This document shows, piece by piece, positions 18,385 through 30,540 of a stretch of DNA of 64,000 bases. This stretch comes from Pseudomonas aestuarii (GTDB taxonomy: Bacteria > Pseudomonadota > Gammaproteobacteria > Pseudomonadales > Pseudomonadaceae): positions 1 through 64,000 of the forward strand of contig NZ_JAQJZJ010000003.1 in NCBI RefSeq assembly GCF_027988105.1, given 5' to 3'. A model generated the notes under the pieces. The model saw only the letters and a program-made list of their open reading frames with translations. It did not search any database and was not told where the DNA came from. The translations under genes were made by a program, and so were the position numbers. Every line of letters starts with the position of its first letter. Positions within the stretch are counted from its first letter, which is position 1.

Positions 18385-20013
18385 TCACACCCGGAATTGG
18401 CCTAGGAGCCGATTCAGTTGTGCTGCATGGGTGCCGACGTCCTGGCTGGCTTGATGCGAGCGGTCGGCCGCCTGCACGCCCTGCTGCGCCAGGGAAGCGG
18501 TGAGGGTCACGTTCTGATTTATGTCCTCGACCACCTGGGATTGCTCCAGGGTGGCGCTGGCAATGGATGCATTGAGGTCGCTCAGGTTGTGCAGTGCCGC
18601 GGCGATCTGGTTCAGGCTCTCGCCGGCTTTGCGCGCCTGCATGACCGTCAGCTGCGAGGTTTCGCTGCTGGCGCCTATGACCTTGACCGCCGCTGCCGAA
18701 TTGCCCTGCAGACGCTCGATCATGCCCTGGATCTCGGCAGTGGACTGCTGGGTGCGTTGGGCCAGCAGGCGCACCTCATCGGCCACTACGGCAAAGCCGC
18801 GGCCTTGCTCGCCGGCGCGCGCGGCCTCGATGGCGGCGTTCAAGGCGAGCAAGTTGGTTTGCTCGGCGATCGCCCGAATCACTTCCAGTACGCTGCCGAT
18901 CTGCGTGCTTTCCTGGGCCAGGCTGTCGATCACCTCGACAGCCTGGCCGATGGTGTTCGACAGCAGGTCGATCTGGCGCAGGCTGCTGTCGATGTTCTGC
19001 TGGCCCTGGCGTGCCTGCTCCTCGGCCTGGCGCACTTCATTGGCGGCATGCTCGGCGTTGCGCGCCACTTCCTGCACGGCATAGGCCACTTCGTTGATGG
19101 CCGTGGCCACCATCTCCATCTGTTGCGACTGTTGCTGGCTGTGCTGCTGGGTGTCGCCGGCGATCTCGCCGAGCGATTGCGAGGCCTGCTCCAGACGGGT
19201 GGCGGCCTGCAGCGACTGGCCGATGACCTCGCGCAGTTTGCCGGTGAAGGCGTTGAAATGGCCGCCCAGCGCGGTCAGCTCGTCGCGGCCCTGGTGATCC
19301 AGGCTGCGGGTCAGGTCGGCTTCGCCGCTGGCGATGTTCTTCATCGCATCCACTGCCCGCTCCAGGGGAGAGGCGATGCTGCGGGCAATCAGCAGGATCA
19401 GCGCAGCGAGCAGCAGGGCCACTACCACCAGAAAGCTGAAGGTGCGCAGTACCTGGCCGCGGAACTCGGCCATCACGTCGTCGATATAGATCCCCGAGCC
19501 GACTATCCAGCCCCAGGGTTGAAACAGCTGGATATAGGAGACCTTCGCCACCGGGTCATCAGAGCCCGGCTTGGGCCAGCGGTAGTGCACCACGCCGGCG
19601 CCGTCACGCTTGGCCACGCTGACCATCTCGTCGAACAGGGGTTTGCCGTCCGGGTCGCGGGTGCCGGACATGACCTTGCCCAGTAACTTGGCGCTGGGGT
19701 GCATGACCATACGAGTGTCGAGATCCTCGATCCAGAAGTAGTCGTCCTGGTTGTAGCGCAGCTCGCGTATGACCGCGCTGGCCTCGCTCTGGGCCTGCTC
19801 GCGGCTCATCCCTGCGTCCTCCAGGCCGTGGTAGTGGCGCAGAATGCCGGCGGCAGTCTCCACCACATGCTGGGTCTTCAGCGCCTTGGCGGCATGCAGA
19901 TCGTCGTAGTTTTGTTTGAGCATCAGCCCGGTGAGGACCAGCAAGGTCAGGATGGAGGTCAGCAGAATCAGCCATAGACGCTGACTGATGGGAACATTGC
20001 GCAGGCCTAGCAT
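18385..20013 (-). CDS. methyl-accepting chemotaxis protein with single Cache domain
   Basis: A 542-residue chemoreceptor. Layout: membrane helix about 12-30, periplasmic single-Cache (sCache_2-like) domain about 31-185 with [19 protein letters not shown] and [20 protein letters not shown], membrane helix about 190-212, HAMP about 213-265, then the signalling domain with the hairpin tip [32 protein letters not shown]. No C-terminal receptor pentapeptide is seen. Related sCache_2 receptors sense short carboxylates. It begins 64 bp after the last valine-operon gene on the same strand, so it may be co-transcribed and steer cells to branched or short-chain acids. Confidence 0.92.
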   Translation of the reverse strand: MLGLRNVPISQRLWLILLTSILTLLVLTGLMLKQNYDDLHAAKALKTQHVVETAAGILRHYHGLEDAGMSREQAQSEASAVIRELRYNQDDYFWIEDLDTRMVMHPSAKLLGKVMSGTRDPDGKPLFDEMVSVAKRDGAGVVHYRWPKPGSDDPVAKVSYIQLFQPWGWIVGSGIYIDDVMAEFRGQVLRTFSFLVVVALLLAALILLIARSIASPLERAVDAMKNIASGEADLTRSLDHQGRDELTALGGHFNAFTGKLREVIGQSLQAATRLEQASQSLGEIAGDTQQHSQQQSQQMEMVATAINEVAYAVQEVARNAEHAANEVRQAEEQARQGQQNIDSSLRQIDLLSNTIGQAVEVIDSLAQESTQIGSVLEVIRAIAEQTNLLALNAAIEAARAGEQGRGFAVVADEVRLLAQRTQQSTAEIQGMIERLQGNSAAAVKVIGASSETSQLTVMQARKAGESLNQIAAALHNLSDLNASIASATLEQSQVVEDINQNVTLTASLAQQGVQAADRSHQASQDVGTHAAQLNRLLGQFRV

Positions 20014-20077
20014 GTGTGAGACTTCCAGTAATTCAAGCTTGGGGCCGCCGGGCGTACCCGGCAGCCAGGCAGTTGAT

Positions 20078-21229
20078 TCAAAGCGGGTAGTGCGTCAGTT
20101 CACGGGCGATCAGCAGGCGCTGGATCTCGCTGGAGCCTTCGTAGATCTGGGTGATGCGCGCGTCGCGGTAGTAGCGCTCCACCGGGTAATCCTCCAGGTA
20201 GCCGTAGCCGCCATGGATCTGCAGGGCCTTGGAGCACACCCGCTCGGCCATCTCCGAGGCGAACAGCTTGGCCTGCGAGGCCTCCGACAGGCAGGCATGC
20301 CCGGCGCTCTTCAGGCGCGCCGCATGCAGGATCAGCAGGCGTGCGGCGTTGAGCTGGGTGTGCATGTCGGCCAGCATATTGGCGATGCTCTGGTGCTCGG
20401 CGATCGGCTTGCCGAACTGGATGCGCTCACGGGCATAGCCCAGGGCGGCCTCGAAGGCGGCGCGGGCGATGCCCAGGGCCTGGGCGGCGATGCCGATACG
20501 GCCGCCTTCCAGGTTGGACAGGGCAATGGCCAGACCCTTGCCGCGTTCGCCCAGCAAGCTGGCCGCGGGGATCGTGCAGTCATTCAGGCTGACCGCGCAG
20601 GTATCGGAGGCCTTGATGCCCATCTTGTGTTCGCTGCGGTCGACGACGAATCCGGGGTTGTCGGTCGGCACCAGGAAGGCCGACAGGCCTTTCTTGCCCA
20701 GTTCCGGGTCGGTGACGGCGAAGACGATGGCAAGCCGGGCGCGCTTGCCGTTGCTGACGAACTGTTTGGCACCATTGAGTACCCACTGGCCGTCGCGCAG
20801 TTCGGCGCGGGTGCGCAAGTTGTGTGCTTCGGAGCCGGCCTGTGGCTCGGTCAGGCAGAAGCAGCCGATCGCCTGGCCGCTGGCCAGAAGCGGCAGCCAG
20901 TCGTCTTGTTGCGTCTGGCTGCCGTATTTCAGGAGAGGGCCGCAGCCGACTGAATTGTGAATGCTCATCAGCGCACCGAGGGCGCCGTCGCCGGCCGAGA
21001 TTTCTTCCACGGCCAGGGCGTAAGCCACGTAGTCGGTGTAGCTGCCCCCCCAGGTGTCCGGTACTACCATGCCGAGCAGGCCCAGTTCACCCATCTGCGC
21101 CACCACGGCGTCGTCGATCCAGCCGGCTTTCTCCCAGGCCTGGGCATGTGGGGCGACTTCGCTGCGGGCGAAGTCGCGGGCCATGTCGCGGATCATGCGT
21201 TGGTCTTCGGTCAATTGGCTGTCGTGCAT
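20078..21229 (-). CDS. acyl-CoA dehydrogenase (probable isobutyryl-CoA dehydrogenase)
   Basis: A 383-residue FAD acyl-CoA dehydrogenase. Motifs are [13 protein letters not shown], the [16 protein letters not shown] helix, [26 protein letters not shown] with the usual catalytic Glu in YEG, and [15 protein letters not shown] 21229 ([12 protein letters not shown]) is the natural start; the longer frame overlaps the previous gene. Position after mmsB and the hydrolase in a valine operon points to isobutyryl-CoA to methacrylyl-CoA oxidation. 2-Methylbutyryl-CoA is an alternative substrate. Confidence 0.9.
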   Translation of the reverse strand: MHDSQLTEDQRMIRDMARDFARSEVAPHAQAWEKAGWIDDAVVAQMGELGLLGMVVPDTWGGSYTDYVAYALAVEEISAGDGALGALMSIHNSVGCGPLLKYGSQTQQDDWLPLLASGQAIGCFCLTEPQAGSEAHNLRTRAELRDGQWVLNGAKQFVSNGKRARLAIVFAVTDPELGKKGLSAFLVPTDNPGFVVDRSEHKMGIKASDTCAVSLNDCTIPAASLLGERGKGLAIALSNLEGGRIGIAAQALGIARAAFEAALGYARERIQFGKPIAEHQSIANMLADMHTQLNAARLLILHAARLKSAGHACLSEASQAKLFASEMAERVCSKALQIHGGYGYLEDYPVERYYRDARITQIYEGSSEIQRLLIARELTHYPL

Positions 21230-21261
21230 TGCAGTGCTCTCCTCGGTTCTGGCCGCACCCT

Positions 21262-22350
21262 TCAGGCGTGGTGCAGGGGGTTGCTGGCAGCGGGGCGCAA
21301 GCCGCTGAAGAAGGCCTGTACCCGCTGCGGGTCCAGCTCTGCCAGGGTCGCTGGGTGCCAGCGCGGGTTCTTGTCCTTGTCGATGATCAGTGCGCGGATG
21401 CCTTCGATCAGGTCGCCGCGCTCGAACCATTGGTAGTCCAGGTGCAGTTCCTGGGCGAAGCAGTCGGCCAGCGGTAAGTGCTGACCGCGCTGCAGCAGCT
21501 CCAGGGTCACCGCCATGGCCAGCGGTGAGCGACTGTCGAGCACCCGTACGGTGTCTTGCGCCCAGGCCTGCAACTCTGGGCGGCTCTCGTCGAGCAGGGC
21601 GGTGCGGATTGCCGCCAGGTCAGGCAGGGCGAAGTAGTCGTCGATGGCCTGGCGCAGGTCCTTGAGCTTGCCTCCGGGCAGTTCGCTGCAGGTCATGCCG
21701 TCGAGCAACTGCTGCAGGTTCTGCAGCGGCGCTGCCGACCAGCTCAGGTTGTCCAGCGCCTGGTCGAACTCGGCCAGCCGTTCGCTGGCCAGGCAATGGT
21801 CGGCCAGCCCAGCGTAGAGTGCGTCAGCGGCGCCGACCGAGAGGCCGGTGAGGCCCAGGTAGAAGCCCAGTTGGCCGGGCAGCCGGGGCAGGAAGTAACT
21901 GCCGCCGACATCCGGAAAGAAGCCGATGCTGACTTCCGGCATGCCCATTTTCACCCGTTCGCTGACCAGCCGCAGGGCCGCCGCCTGGGCCAGGCCCATG
22001 CCGCCGCCCAAGACGAAGCCGTCGAGCAGCGCCAGTACCGGCTTGGGATAAGCATGCAGGTACTGATCGAGGGCGTATTCCTCCTCGAGAAACAGCTCGT
22101 GCTGGTTGCTGCCACCGGTGTAGCTGTCGTACAGCATGCGAATATCGCCACCGGCGCAGAAGGCCTTCTCGCCGCTGCCACGCAGGACCACGGCGAGCAC
22201 CTCGGGATCCTGCTCCCAGGCATGCAGCTGCTGCATGAGCAGGCGCACCATGGGCAGGGTCAGGGTGTTGAGGGCGCTCGGGCGGTTGAGGGTCAGGTGG
22301 CCGATGCGGTTGCGCACCTCGGCCAGGACCGCAGCTTCAGCGTCGTTCAT
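21262..22350 (-). CDS. 3-hydroxyisobutyryl-CoA hydrolase
   Basis: A 362-residue crotonase-superfamily protein, about 100 residues longer than normal hydratases, as expected for 3-hydroxyisobutyryl-CoA hydrolases. It begins [15 protein letters not shown], has the oxyanion region [45 protein letters not shown] and [21 protein letters not shown], and a long helical C-terminus. It removes CoA from 3-hydroxyisobutyryl-CoA so that MmsB can oxidise the free acid. Its ATG overlaps the mmsB stop by four bases, indicating translational coupling. Confidence 0.93.
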   Translation of the reverse strand: MNDAEAAVLAEVRNRIGHLTLNRPSALNTLTLPMVRLLMQQLHAWEQDPEVLAVVLRGSGEKAFCAGGDIRMLYDSYTGGSNQHELFLEEEYALDQYLHAYPKPVLALLDGFVLGGGMGLAQAAALRLVSERVKMGMPEVSIGFFPDVGGSYFLPRLPGQLGFYLGLTGLSVGAADALYAGLADHCLASERLAEFDQALDNLSWSAAPLQNLQQLLDGMTCSELPGGKLKDLRQAIDDYFALPDLAAIRTALLDESRPELQAWAQDTVRVLDSRSPLAMAVTLELLQRGQHLPLADCFAQELHLDYQWFERGDLIEGIRALIIDKDKNPRWHPATLAELDPQRVQAFFSGLRPAASNPLHHA

Positions 22351-23243
22351 GCCTCGGCGTCCCGACGGTACAGCTTGATGATGGCGGAGAAATCCAGGCC
22401 GCCATTACCCTGCTGGCTGAAACTCTGGTACAGCTGCTGGGCGGCGGCGCCGAGCAGCACTGGCTGGCGCACGTGCTTGGCCGCTTCGGTCGCCAGGCCG
22501 AGGTCCTTGAGCATCAGGTCGGTGCCGAAACCGCCGCTGTAGCCCCGCGAGGCCGGGGCGTTTGCCAGCACGCCGGGGAACGGGTTGTTGATCTCCGAGC
22601 TCCAGCAACGGCCGCTCGAGGTGTTGATGACCCCGGCCAGCACCTTGGCATCCATGCCCAGGGATACGCCCAGGGCCATGGCTTCGGCGACACCAATCAT
22701 GGAGATGCCGAGCAGCATGTTGTTGGCAATCTTGGCCACCTGGCCGTTGCCGCTGTCACCGCAGTGGACCAGGTTCTTGCCCATGGCCGAGAGAATTGGC
22801 CCGGCCTGGTCGAAGGCACTGGCCGGACCGCCGACCATAAAGGTCAGGGTGCCAGCCGCGGCGCCACCGGTGCCGCCGGAAACCGGCGCATCGAGCATGG
22901 GATTGCCTTGGGCGAGGGCCAGGGTGGCCACTTCGCGGGCACTGAGCGGGTCGATGGTCGAACAGTCGATCAGCAGCACGCCTTGGCCGATATGCGCCAG
23001 CAGGCCATCGTTGCCCTGGTAAACCTGTTTCACCTGAGCCGCTGCCGGCAGCATGGTGACGATCGCCTCGACGTCGGCCTGGGCCACCGCCGCAGGGGAG
23101 CTGGCACTGGTGGCGCCCGCCTCGACAAGGGCGGCGACAGCTTGGGCGCTGGGGTCGAAGACGGTGACGCGATGGCCGGCCTTGAGCAGGTTGCAGGCCA
23201 TTGGGCCACCCATGTTGCCGAGACCAAGAAAACCGATATGCAT
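22347..23243 (-). CDS. mmsB: 3-hydroxyisobutyrate dehydrogenase
   Basis: A 298-residue beta-hydroxyacid dehydrogenase that oxidises 3-hydroxyisobutyrate to methylmalonate semialdehyde with NAD. The Rossmann motif GFLGLGNMGGPMA opens the protein. The substrate-binding stretch DAPVSGGTGGAAAGTL and the catalytic Lys region GNGQVAKIANNMLLGISMIGVAEAM are present. The C-terminal part includes the KDLGLATEAA helix. It lies between the hydratase and hydrolase genes in the valine operon. Confidence 0.95.
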   Translation of the reverse strand: MHIGFLGLGNMGGPMACNLLKAGHRVTVFDPSAQAVAALVEAGATSASSPAAVAQADVEAIVTMLPAAAQVKQVYQGNDGLLAHIGQGVLLIDCSTIDPLSAREVATLALAQGNPMLDAPVSGGTGGAAAGTLTFMVGGPASAFDQAGPILSAMGKNLVHCGDSGNGQVAKIANNMLLGISMIGVAEAMALGVSLGMDAKVLAGVINTSSGRCWSSEINNPFPGVLANAPASRGYSGGFGTDLMLKDLGLATEAAKHVRQPVLLGAAAQQLYQSFSQQGNGGLDFSAIIKLYRRDAEA

Positions 23244-23270
23244 GGTGGATACCTCTGTAATTAGGGGGGC

Positions 23271-24044
23271 TCAGCGGTGCTGAAACTGCGGTTGGCGTTT
23301 TTCCACGAAGGCGCGCATGCCTTCCTTCTGGTCGTGACTGGCGAACAGCGAATGGAACACCCGGCGCTCGAAGCGCACGCCCTCGCTGAGACCGAGTTCG
23401 AAGGCGCGGTTGACGCATTCCTTGACCAGCATGCTGGCCGGCAGCGATTTGGCGGCGATACCCTGGGCCACCTTCAGGGTCTGCTCCAGCAGTTCGGCGG
23501 CGGGGAAGACCTGGGCCACCAGGCCGGCGCGCTCGGCTTCTGCGGCGAGCAGATGACGGCCGGTGAGGCACAGCTCCATGGCCTTGGCCTTGCCCAGGGC
23601 ATGGGTCAGGCGTTGGGTGCCGCCGATGCCCGGGGTTACCCCCAGGCTCAGCTCAGGCAAGCCGAAGCGGGCGTTGTCCGCGGCGTAGATGAAGTCGCAC
23701 ATCAGCGCCAGCTCGCAACCACCGCCCAGGGCGTAGCCGGCGACCGCGGCAATCAGCGGTTTGCGCCGGTTGCCGATGCGATCGGCGGCGGCGAAGAAGT
23801 CGTCGAGGTAGATCGACGGGTAGTCCTTGTCGACCATCTCCTTGATGTCGGCGCCAGCGGCGAACGCCTTGGCCGAGCCGGTGATGACCATGCAGCCGAC
23901 TTCAGGGTCGGCTTCCAGGCGGTCGAGGACCAGGTTGAGTTCGCTGATCAGCTGGCTGTTCAGCGCATTGAGCGCTTGCGGTCGGTTGAGGGTGATCAGG
24001 CCGACCCGTTCGCGCACCTCGACCAGCAGGGTTTGGTAGTCCAT
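23271..24044 (-). CDS. enoyl-CoA hydratase
   Basis: A 257-residue enoyl-CoA hydratase with the full crotonase pattern: [25 protein letters not shown] (oxyanion hole), [22 protein letters not shown] with the first catalytic Glu, and [20 protein letters not shown] with the second. In this operon it most likely hydrates methacrylyl-CoA. It may also serve the isoleucine route, because the operon at 31864-36799 has no hydratase of its own. Confidence 0.93.
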   Translation of the reverse strand: MDYQTLLVEVRERVGLITLNRPQALNALNSQLISELNLVLDRLEADPEVGCMVITGSAKAFAAGADIKEMVDKDYPSIYLDDFFAAADRIGNRRKPLIAAVAGYALGGGCELALMCDFIYAADNARFGLPELSLGVTPGIGGTQRLTHALGKAKAMELCLTGRHLLAAEAERAGLVAQVFPAAELLEQTLKVAQGIAAKSLPASMLVKECVNRAFELGLSEGVRFERRVFHSLFASHDQKEGMRAFVEKRQPQFQHR

Positions 24045-24088
24045 GGCGATATCTCCCAGGGGGCCGGCGCCAGGCCGGCCCGTCAGCC

Positions 24089-25597
24089 TTATTTAAGGGT
24101 GATGGTGGTGTTGACCACGGCGCTGCTGTCGTCCTCGTCGAACCAGCGCTGGGTGACCGTCTTGGTCTGGGTGTAGAAGGTCACCACTTGTTTGCCGTAG
24201 GGACCCAGGTCGCCGAGCTTGGAGCCGCGCGATCCGGAGAAGGAGAACAGCGGAACCGGTACCGGGATTGGCACGTTGATACCCACTTGACCGACGTCGA
24301 TTTCTTCCTGGAAGTGACGGGCAGCAGCGCCGGAACGGGTGAACAGGGCGGTGCCGTTACCGTTCGGGTTGGCGTTGATGATCTCGATCGCCTCGTTGAG
24401 GTTGGCGGCGTGCATGATGCACAGCACCGGACCGAAGATTTCTTCGCGGTACACCGACATGTGCGCGGTGACGCCGGAGAAGATCGTTGGGCCGACGAAG
24501 TTGCCGTCCTGGTAGCCGGGCACGCTCGGGTTGCGGCCATCCAGTTCCAGTTTGGCGCCTTCTTCGATGCCGCTGGCGATCAGGCCGTTGACCCGCTCCA
24601 GGGCCGCGCAGGAGATCACCGGACCGATGTCGGTGCCAGGCTCGGTGCCGCCATTGATCTTGAGGGTCTTGGTCCGCTCGATCAGGTCCGGCAACCAGCT
24701 CTGCGCCTCGCCCACCAGGATCACCACCGGCAGGGCCATGCAGCGCTGACCGGCGGCGCCGAAGGAGGCGCCCAGCAGGTTGTTCAAGGTCTGCTGCTTG
24801 TTGGCATCGGGCAGGACGATGGCGTGGTTTTTTGCGCCCATCATGCACTGCGCGCGCTTGCCGTTCTGGGTGGCACGGTTGTAGACATGGGTGCCGACCT
24901 TGGTCGAACCGACGAAGGACACGGCCTTGATGTCCGGGTGGTCACAGATCAGGTTCACCGCGTCGACGCCGCCGTGGATGACGTTGAGCACGCCCTTGGG
25001 TACGCCGGCCTGCAGCGCCAGCTCGACCAGGCGCATGGTTACCAGCGGATCCTGCTCGGAGGGCTTGAGGACGAAGGTGTTGCCGGTGGCGATGGCCATC
25101 GGGAACATCCACAGCGGGATCATCGCCGGGAAGTTGAACGGGGTGATGCCGGCGCACACGCCCAGTGGCTGCATCAGGGTGTAGGTGTCGACGCCACTGG
25201 CGACGTTGTTGGCCAGTTCACCCATCTGCAGGTTGCCGATGCTGGCCGCGTGCTCGACCACTTCCAGGCCGCGGAATACGTCGCCCTCGGCGTCCGGCAG
25301 GGTCTTGCCCTGCTCGGCGGTGAGCAGTGCGGCCAGCTCCTTGATGTTCTCGCGAATCAGTTGCTGGTACTTGAGGAAGATCCGCGCACGCGCGCCGATC
25401 GGGGTCTTGCGCCAGGTCTTGAAGGCCTCGGCGGCGCTGGCCACGGCGGCGTTCATTTCCTCGGCAGTGGCGAAGGGCACGCGGGCCAGTACCTCCTGGG
25501 TGGCCGGGTTGACCACGTCGCGCCACTCGGTGGTCTTGGATTCGACGAATTCGCCGTCGATGAGCAGTTTGACGCTGGGAACTGTGGAAGCGGTCAT
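24089..25597 (-). CDS. mmsA: methylmalonate-semialdehyde dehydrogenase (CoA-acylating)
   Basis: A 502-residue aldehyde dehydrogenase that converts methylmalonate semialdehyde to propionyl-CoA with NAD and CoA, ending the valine pathway. Diagnostic features are [45 protein letters not shown] with the catalytic Cys, and EEIFGPVLC. It lacks the usual general-base Glu block of hydrolytic aldehyde dehydrogenases, as known for MmsA. The C-terminal [12 protein letters not shown] looks complete. Confidence 0.95.
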   Translation of the reverse strand: MTASTVPSVKLLIDGEFVESKTTEWRDVVNPATQEVLARVPFATAEEMNAAVASAAEAFKTWRKTPIGARARIFLKYQQLIRENIKELAALLTAEQGKTLPDAEGDVFRGLEVVEHAASIGNLQMGELANNVASGVDTYTLMQPLGVCAGITPFNFPAMIPLWMFPMAIATGNTFVLKPSEQDPLVTMRLVELALQAGVPKGVLNVIHGGVDAVNLICDHPDIKAVSFVGSTKVGTHVYNRATQNGKRAQCMMGAKNHAIVLPDANKQQTLNNLLGASFGAAGQRCMALPVVILVGEAQSWLPDLIERTKTLKINGGTEPGTDIGPVISCAALERVNGLIASGIEEGAKLELDGRNPSVPGYQDGNFVGPTIFSGVTAHMSVYREEIFGPVLCIMHAANLNEAIEIINANPNGNGTALFTRSGAAARHFQEEIDVGQVGINVPIPVPVPLFSFSGSRGSKLGDLGPYGKQVVTFYTQTKTVTQRWFDEDDSSAVVNTTITLK

Positions 25598-25698
25598 TTT
25601 CTAGTCCTGTCTACTGTCGGAGGTCGAGTGCGCCCCCTCGGCGCCGTTGGCCGAGTGGGCGGGGGAGTGGTGATCTGGGCCGGCGCGCCGGCCTGGTT

Positions 25699-27402
25699 TC
25701 AGCCCTTGAGCTGCGGGAAGTCGTCTTCGAAGTGTTCCTGCGGCCCGCGGCTGTCGCCTTGCCGGCGCTGCAGTTCCATCTGCCGCAGTTCTACCCGGCG
25801 GATCTTGCCGGAGATGGTCTTGGGCAATTCGCTGACGAACTCGATGCGCCGCACCCGCTTGTAAGGCGCCAGGTGTTCGCGGGCGAAGGCGAGGATGTCC
25901 TCGGCCAGTTCGGCACTGCCCGGCTGGTCGTGGGCCAGGATCAGGAAGGCCTTGGGCACCGCCAGGCGCAGCGGGTCGGGGCTGGGCACCACGGCCACTT
26001 CCATCACCGCCGGGTGCTCGATCAGGGCGCTCTCCAGCTCGAAGGGGCTGATGCGGTAGTCGGAGGCCTTGAACACGTCATCGGCGCGGCCGACGAAGGT
26101 GATGTAGCCGTCGGCGTCGATGGCCGCGGTGTCGCCGGTGCGGTAGAAACCGTTACGCATCACCTCGGCGGTCTGCTCCGGGCTGTCTTCGTAGCCGAGC
26201 ATCAGGCCCAGCGGATGGGGATCGAGCGGCAGGGCGACTTCGCCTTCGCTGGCGGGCTGGCCATCCGGGTCGAGCATGCATACGCTGTAGCCGGGCAATG
26301 GACGGCCCATGGAACCGGGCTTGAGCGGCTGGCCGGGGGTGTTGCCAACCAGCGCGGTGGTTTCCGACTGACCGAAGCCGTCGCGCAGCGGCAGGCCCCA
26401 GGCTTGCTGGATTTGCTCGATGATCTCCGGGTTGAGTGGCTCGCCGGCACCGACCAGTTCGCGAAGGCGCAGGCGCTCGCGGCAGCCGGCCAGGTCTTCC
26501 TGGATCAGCATGCGCCACACCGTGGGCGGCGCGCACAGGCTGGTGATGCCGTAGCGCTCCAGCACCGCGAGCAGCGCCGGGGCACTGAAGCGCGCCGTGT
26601 TATGGATGAACACGCAGGCACCGGCGTTCCACGGGGCGAACAGGCAGCTCCAGGCATGCTTGGCCCAGCCCGGCGAGGAAATGTTCAGGTGCAGGTCGCC
26701 CGGCTGCAGGCCGATCCAGTACATGGTGGACAGGTGACCGACCGGGTAGCTCTGGTGGCTATGCAGCACCATCTTCGGCTTGCTGGTGGTGCCGGAGGTG
26801 AAATACAGCAGCAACGGGTCGCTGGCCTTGGTCACGTCGTCGGCTTGGAACTGGCCGGCATAGTCGGCGGCCCTGGCGTGATTGATCCAGCCGCTGACGG
26901 CCTCGCCGACACAGATGCGGGTGCAGCCCAGGGCTTGGTCAGCGAACTTGTCGGTATGGCTGCTGCCCACCACCAGGTGGCGCACGCCACCGCGCTCGAT
27001 ACGGTCGCGCAGATCATCGGCGGTGAGCAGGGCGGTGGCCGGGATCACCACGGCGCCGAGCTTGAAGGCCGCGAGCATGGTTTCCCACAGGGCGATATGG
27101 TTGCCCAGCATCAGCAGGATGCGCTCGCCGCGGCGCACGCCCAGTTCGCGCAGGTGGTTGGCCACGCGATTGGAACGCTCGGCCAGCTCGGCGAAGCTGT
27201 AGCACTGCTCGCTGCCGTCCTCCTCGACAATCCACAATGCTGGCGCTTGATTGCCGGCGGCCATGGCGTCGAAGTAGTCCAGTGCCCAGTTGAATTGGTC
27301 GAGTTGCGGCCAGCGGAACTCGCGTACGGCGGTGGCGTAGTCGCTGCGATGGGCCAGCAGCAAGTCGCGGGCGGCAAGAAAGGGGTGGCAGTTGCTGTTC
27401 AT
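25699..27402 (-). CDS. acyl-CoA synthetase (medium-chain/branched type) of the valine operon
   Basis: A 567-residue AMP-binding enzyme. Motifs are YFTSGTTSKPKMVLHSHQSY, GFGQSETTALVGN, YRTGDTAAIDADGYITFVGRADDVFKASDYRISPFELES, and TISGKIRRVELRQ with the catalytic Lys. The HSHQSYPVGH region and overall length resemble ACSM-type synthetases that activate short or branched acids. It heads the valine operon, so isobutyrate is the likely substrate. The divergent LysR gene at 27652 is the obvious candidate regulator. Confidence 0.9.
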   Translation of the reverse strand: MNSNCHPFLAARDLLLAHRSDYATAVREFRWPQLDQFNWALDYFDAMAAGNQAPALWIVEEDGSEQCYSFAELAERSNRVANHLRELGVRRGERILLMLGNHIALWETMLAAFKLGAVVIPATALLTADDLRDRIERGGVRHLVVGSSHTDKFADQALGCTRICVGEAVSGWINHARAADYAGQFQADDVTKASDPLLLYFTSGTTSKPKMVLHSHQSYPVGHLSTMYWIGLQPGDLHLNISSPGWAKHAWSCLFAPWNAGACVFIHNTARFSAPALLAVLERYGITSLCAPPTVWRMLIQEDLAGCRERLRLRELVGAGEPLNPEIIEQIQQAWGLPLRDGFGQSETTALVGNTPGQPLKPGSMGRPLPGYSVCMLDPDGQPASEGEVALPLDPHPLGLMLGYEDSPEQTAEVMRNGFYRTGDTAAIDADGYITFVGRADDVFKASDYRISPFELESALIEHPAVMEVAVVPSPDPLRLAVPKAFLILAHDQPGSAELAEDILAFAREHLAPYKRVRRIEFVSELPKTISGKIRRVELRQMELQRRQGDSRGPQEHFEDDFPQLKG

Positions 27403-27651
27403 GGTTCTGGCCCTGTTTTGTTGTTGTAGGGACTGGCCTGATGCCCAGCTCGATCAGGCTTGTGCATCGAGTATAGATAGGCGTTTGCGCAGTAAGAAGG
27501 CGTAAATAAACCGGATAGATGTGCATAAATATAATAACCAGCGCAGCTCAACCGGCCCGCTATATCGCTAAATTGGTCTCGCCAGGACGGCTGGCTCAGG
27601 GTATATGTGTGCATATTTACGACCACCACTCTTGAAAGAGGCTGGGTGCAT
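27403..27651. promoter_or_regulatory. divergent promoter region of the valine operon and its LysR regulator
   Basis: A 249-bp gap, clearly more AT-rich than its surroundings, between two divergent genes. TGTGCATAAATAT (27519-27531) and TGTGCATATTTAC (27608-27620) recur about 90 bp apart. They could be LysR contact sites or promoter parts. No LiuR-type palindrome was seen here, so control seems separate from the liu regulon. Confidence 0.45.
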
Positions 27652-28602
27652 ATGCAAAAAAACGCGGTAAGCGACAAGCTCAATTGGGACGACCTGCGTT
27701 TCTTTCTCGAAGTGGCGCGGACCCGCACTGCCAGTGCGGCGGCCCGGCGCCTGGGAGTGGACTACACCACGGTATCGCGCCGTATCCGCACCCTGGAGCA
27801 GAGCCTCGGGGCCCTGTTGTTCGAGAAATCGCGTTCCACCGGCTTTGTCCTGACCGTGGAGGGCCAGCGCCTGCTGGGCTACGCGGAAACCCTGGAAAGC
27901 ACCTTGCTGGCTGCTTGCGAGCAGGTGTCGGGCTCCCGCCTGGGGCTTTCCGGACACCTGCGCATCGCCAGCACCGAAGCGTTCGGCTGCTGGTTTGTCA
28001 GCGCGCAGATGAGTGGCTTCCTCGAGCGCTACCCGCACATCTCCCTGGACATCCTGCCGGTGCCACACTTCGTCAGCCTGTCGCGGCGCGAGGCGGATAT
28101 CGCCATCACCCTGGAGCGCCCGGAGCGCGGACCCTACGTCTGCTCCAAGCTGTGCGACTATCGCCTGCGCATTTACGCCACGCCCGGCTACCTGGCCAGC
28201 CATGCGCCGATCCTTGATCGTGAGGACCTGATCGGTCATCCCTTCGTCACCTACGTCGATGACCTGGCCTTCAGCTCCAAGTTGCTCTACCTCAACGACC
28301 TGCTACCCGGCGCTATCAGCCACCTGCGCAGCACCAGTGTGATTGCCCAGTACCACGCCACCCTGCAGGGACGGGCCATGGCCATTCTGCCGAGTTTCCT
28401 GGCCGGGCCGGATCCGCGCCTGTGCGAAGTGTTGCCGGATCAGGTCGACATCATTCGCCAGTTCTGGCTGTCCTACAGTGAGGACCTGCGCAAGCTCAAG
28501 CGCGTGACCCTGGCCGCCGAATACCTGCGCGCCTGTGCCGACCTCAATCGCCCGCTGCTGATGGGCGAGTCGACCGACATGCACTACCTGGCGATGGACT
28601 GA
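27652..28602 (+). CDS. LysR-family transcriptional regulator
   Basis: A 316-residue LysR-type regulator. The helix-turn-helix is at about residues 8-66 (LNWDDLRFFLEVARTRTASAAARRLGVDYTTVSRRIRTLEQ). The effector domain follows from about residue 90. The VDYTTVSRRI form is typical of the subgroup that controls dehydrogenase operons. ATG 27652 is the start next to the conserved domain. It is divergent from the valine operon across a 249-bp AT-rich gap, the usual layout for a regulator and its target. Confidence 0.9.
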   Translation: MQKNAVSDKLNWDDLRFFLEVARTRTASAAARRLGVDYTTVSRRIRTLEQSLGALLFEKSRSTGFVLTVEGQRLLGYAETLESTLLAACEQVSGSRLGLSGHLRIASTEAFGCWFVSAQMSGFLERYPHISLDILPVPHFVSLSRREADIAITLERPERGPYVCSKLCDYRLRIYATPGYLASHAPILDREDLIGHPFVTYVDDLAFSSKLLYLNDLLPGAISHLRSTSVIAQYHATLQGRAMAILPSFLAGPDPRLCEVLPDQVDIIRQFWLSYSEDLRKLKRVTLAAEYLRACADLNRPLLMGESTDMHYLAMD

Positions 28603-28750
28603 ACCGGCGGGTTGCGGCCGCGCAAGCACTACGATTCAGGCGGCGCTATGCCCTGCGCCAAGGCCGCCGCTGCCAGTGTCCGGCGTCGCTGCGGGGGGGG
28701 ATCCATGCGACCAATGGGTGACTGGACGGTCGGCTCGCTCTTGATATAGC

Positions 28751-28766
28751 TTGCCGTTAACGTAAG
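28751..28766 (+). promoter_or_regulatory. LiuR-type operator upstream of the second acyl-CoA synthetase
   Basis: TTGCCGTTAACGTAAG keeps the GTTAAC core and the CGTAA right arm of the palindrome at 7526, with three changes. It lies about 73 bp before ATG 28839. It is the weakest of the four sites, but its position before a paralogue of the LiuR-linked gene at 7627 supports it. Confidence 0.6.
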
Positions 28767-28838
28767 GATAAGGCTGGATGCTCGCCTGGGCTTCCACGCG
28801 CTGTAGGCCACCCCATTACAAGCACAAGAGGGCAAGCC

Positions 28839-30518
<1,680 letters not shown>

Positions 30519-30540
30519 TGGCGGCGGACCTGGCGTGGGC

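Noticed and set aside
24188..25864. 558-codon plus-strand frame opposite mmsA
   Set aside because: Antisense shadow of mmsA; high His, Asp and Gly content and no motif.
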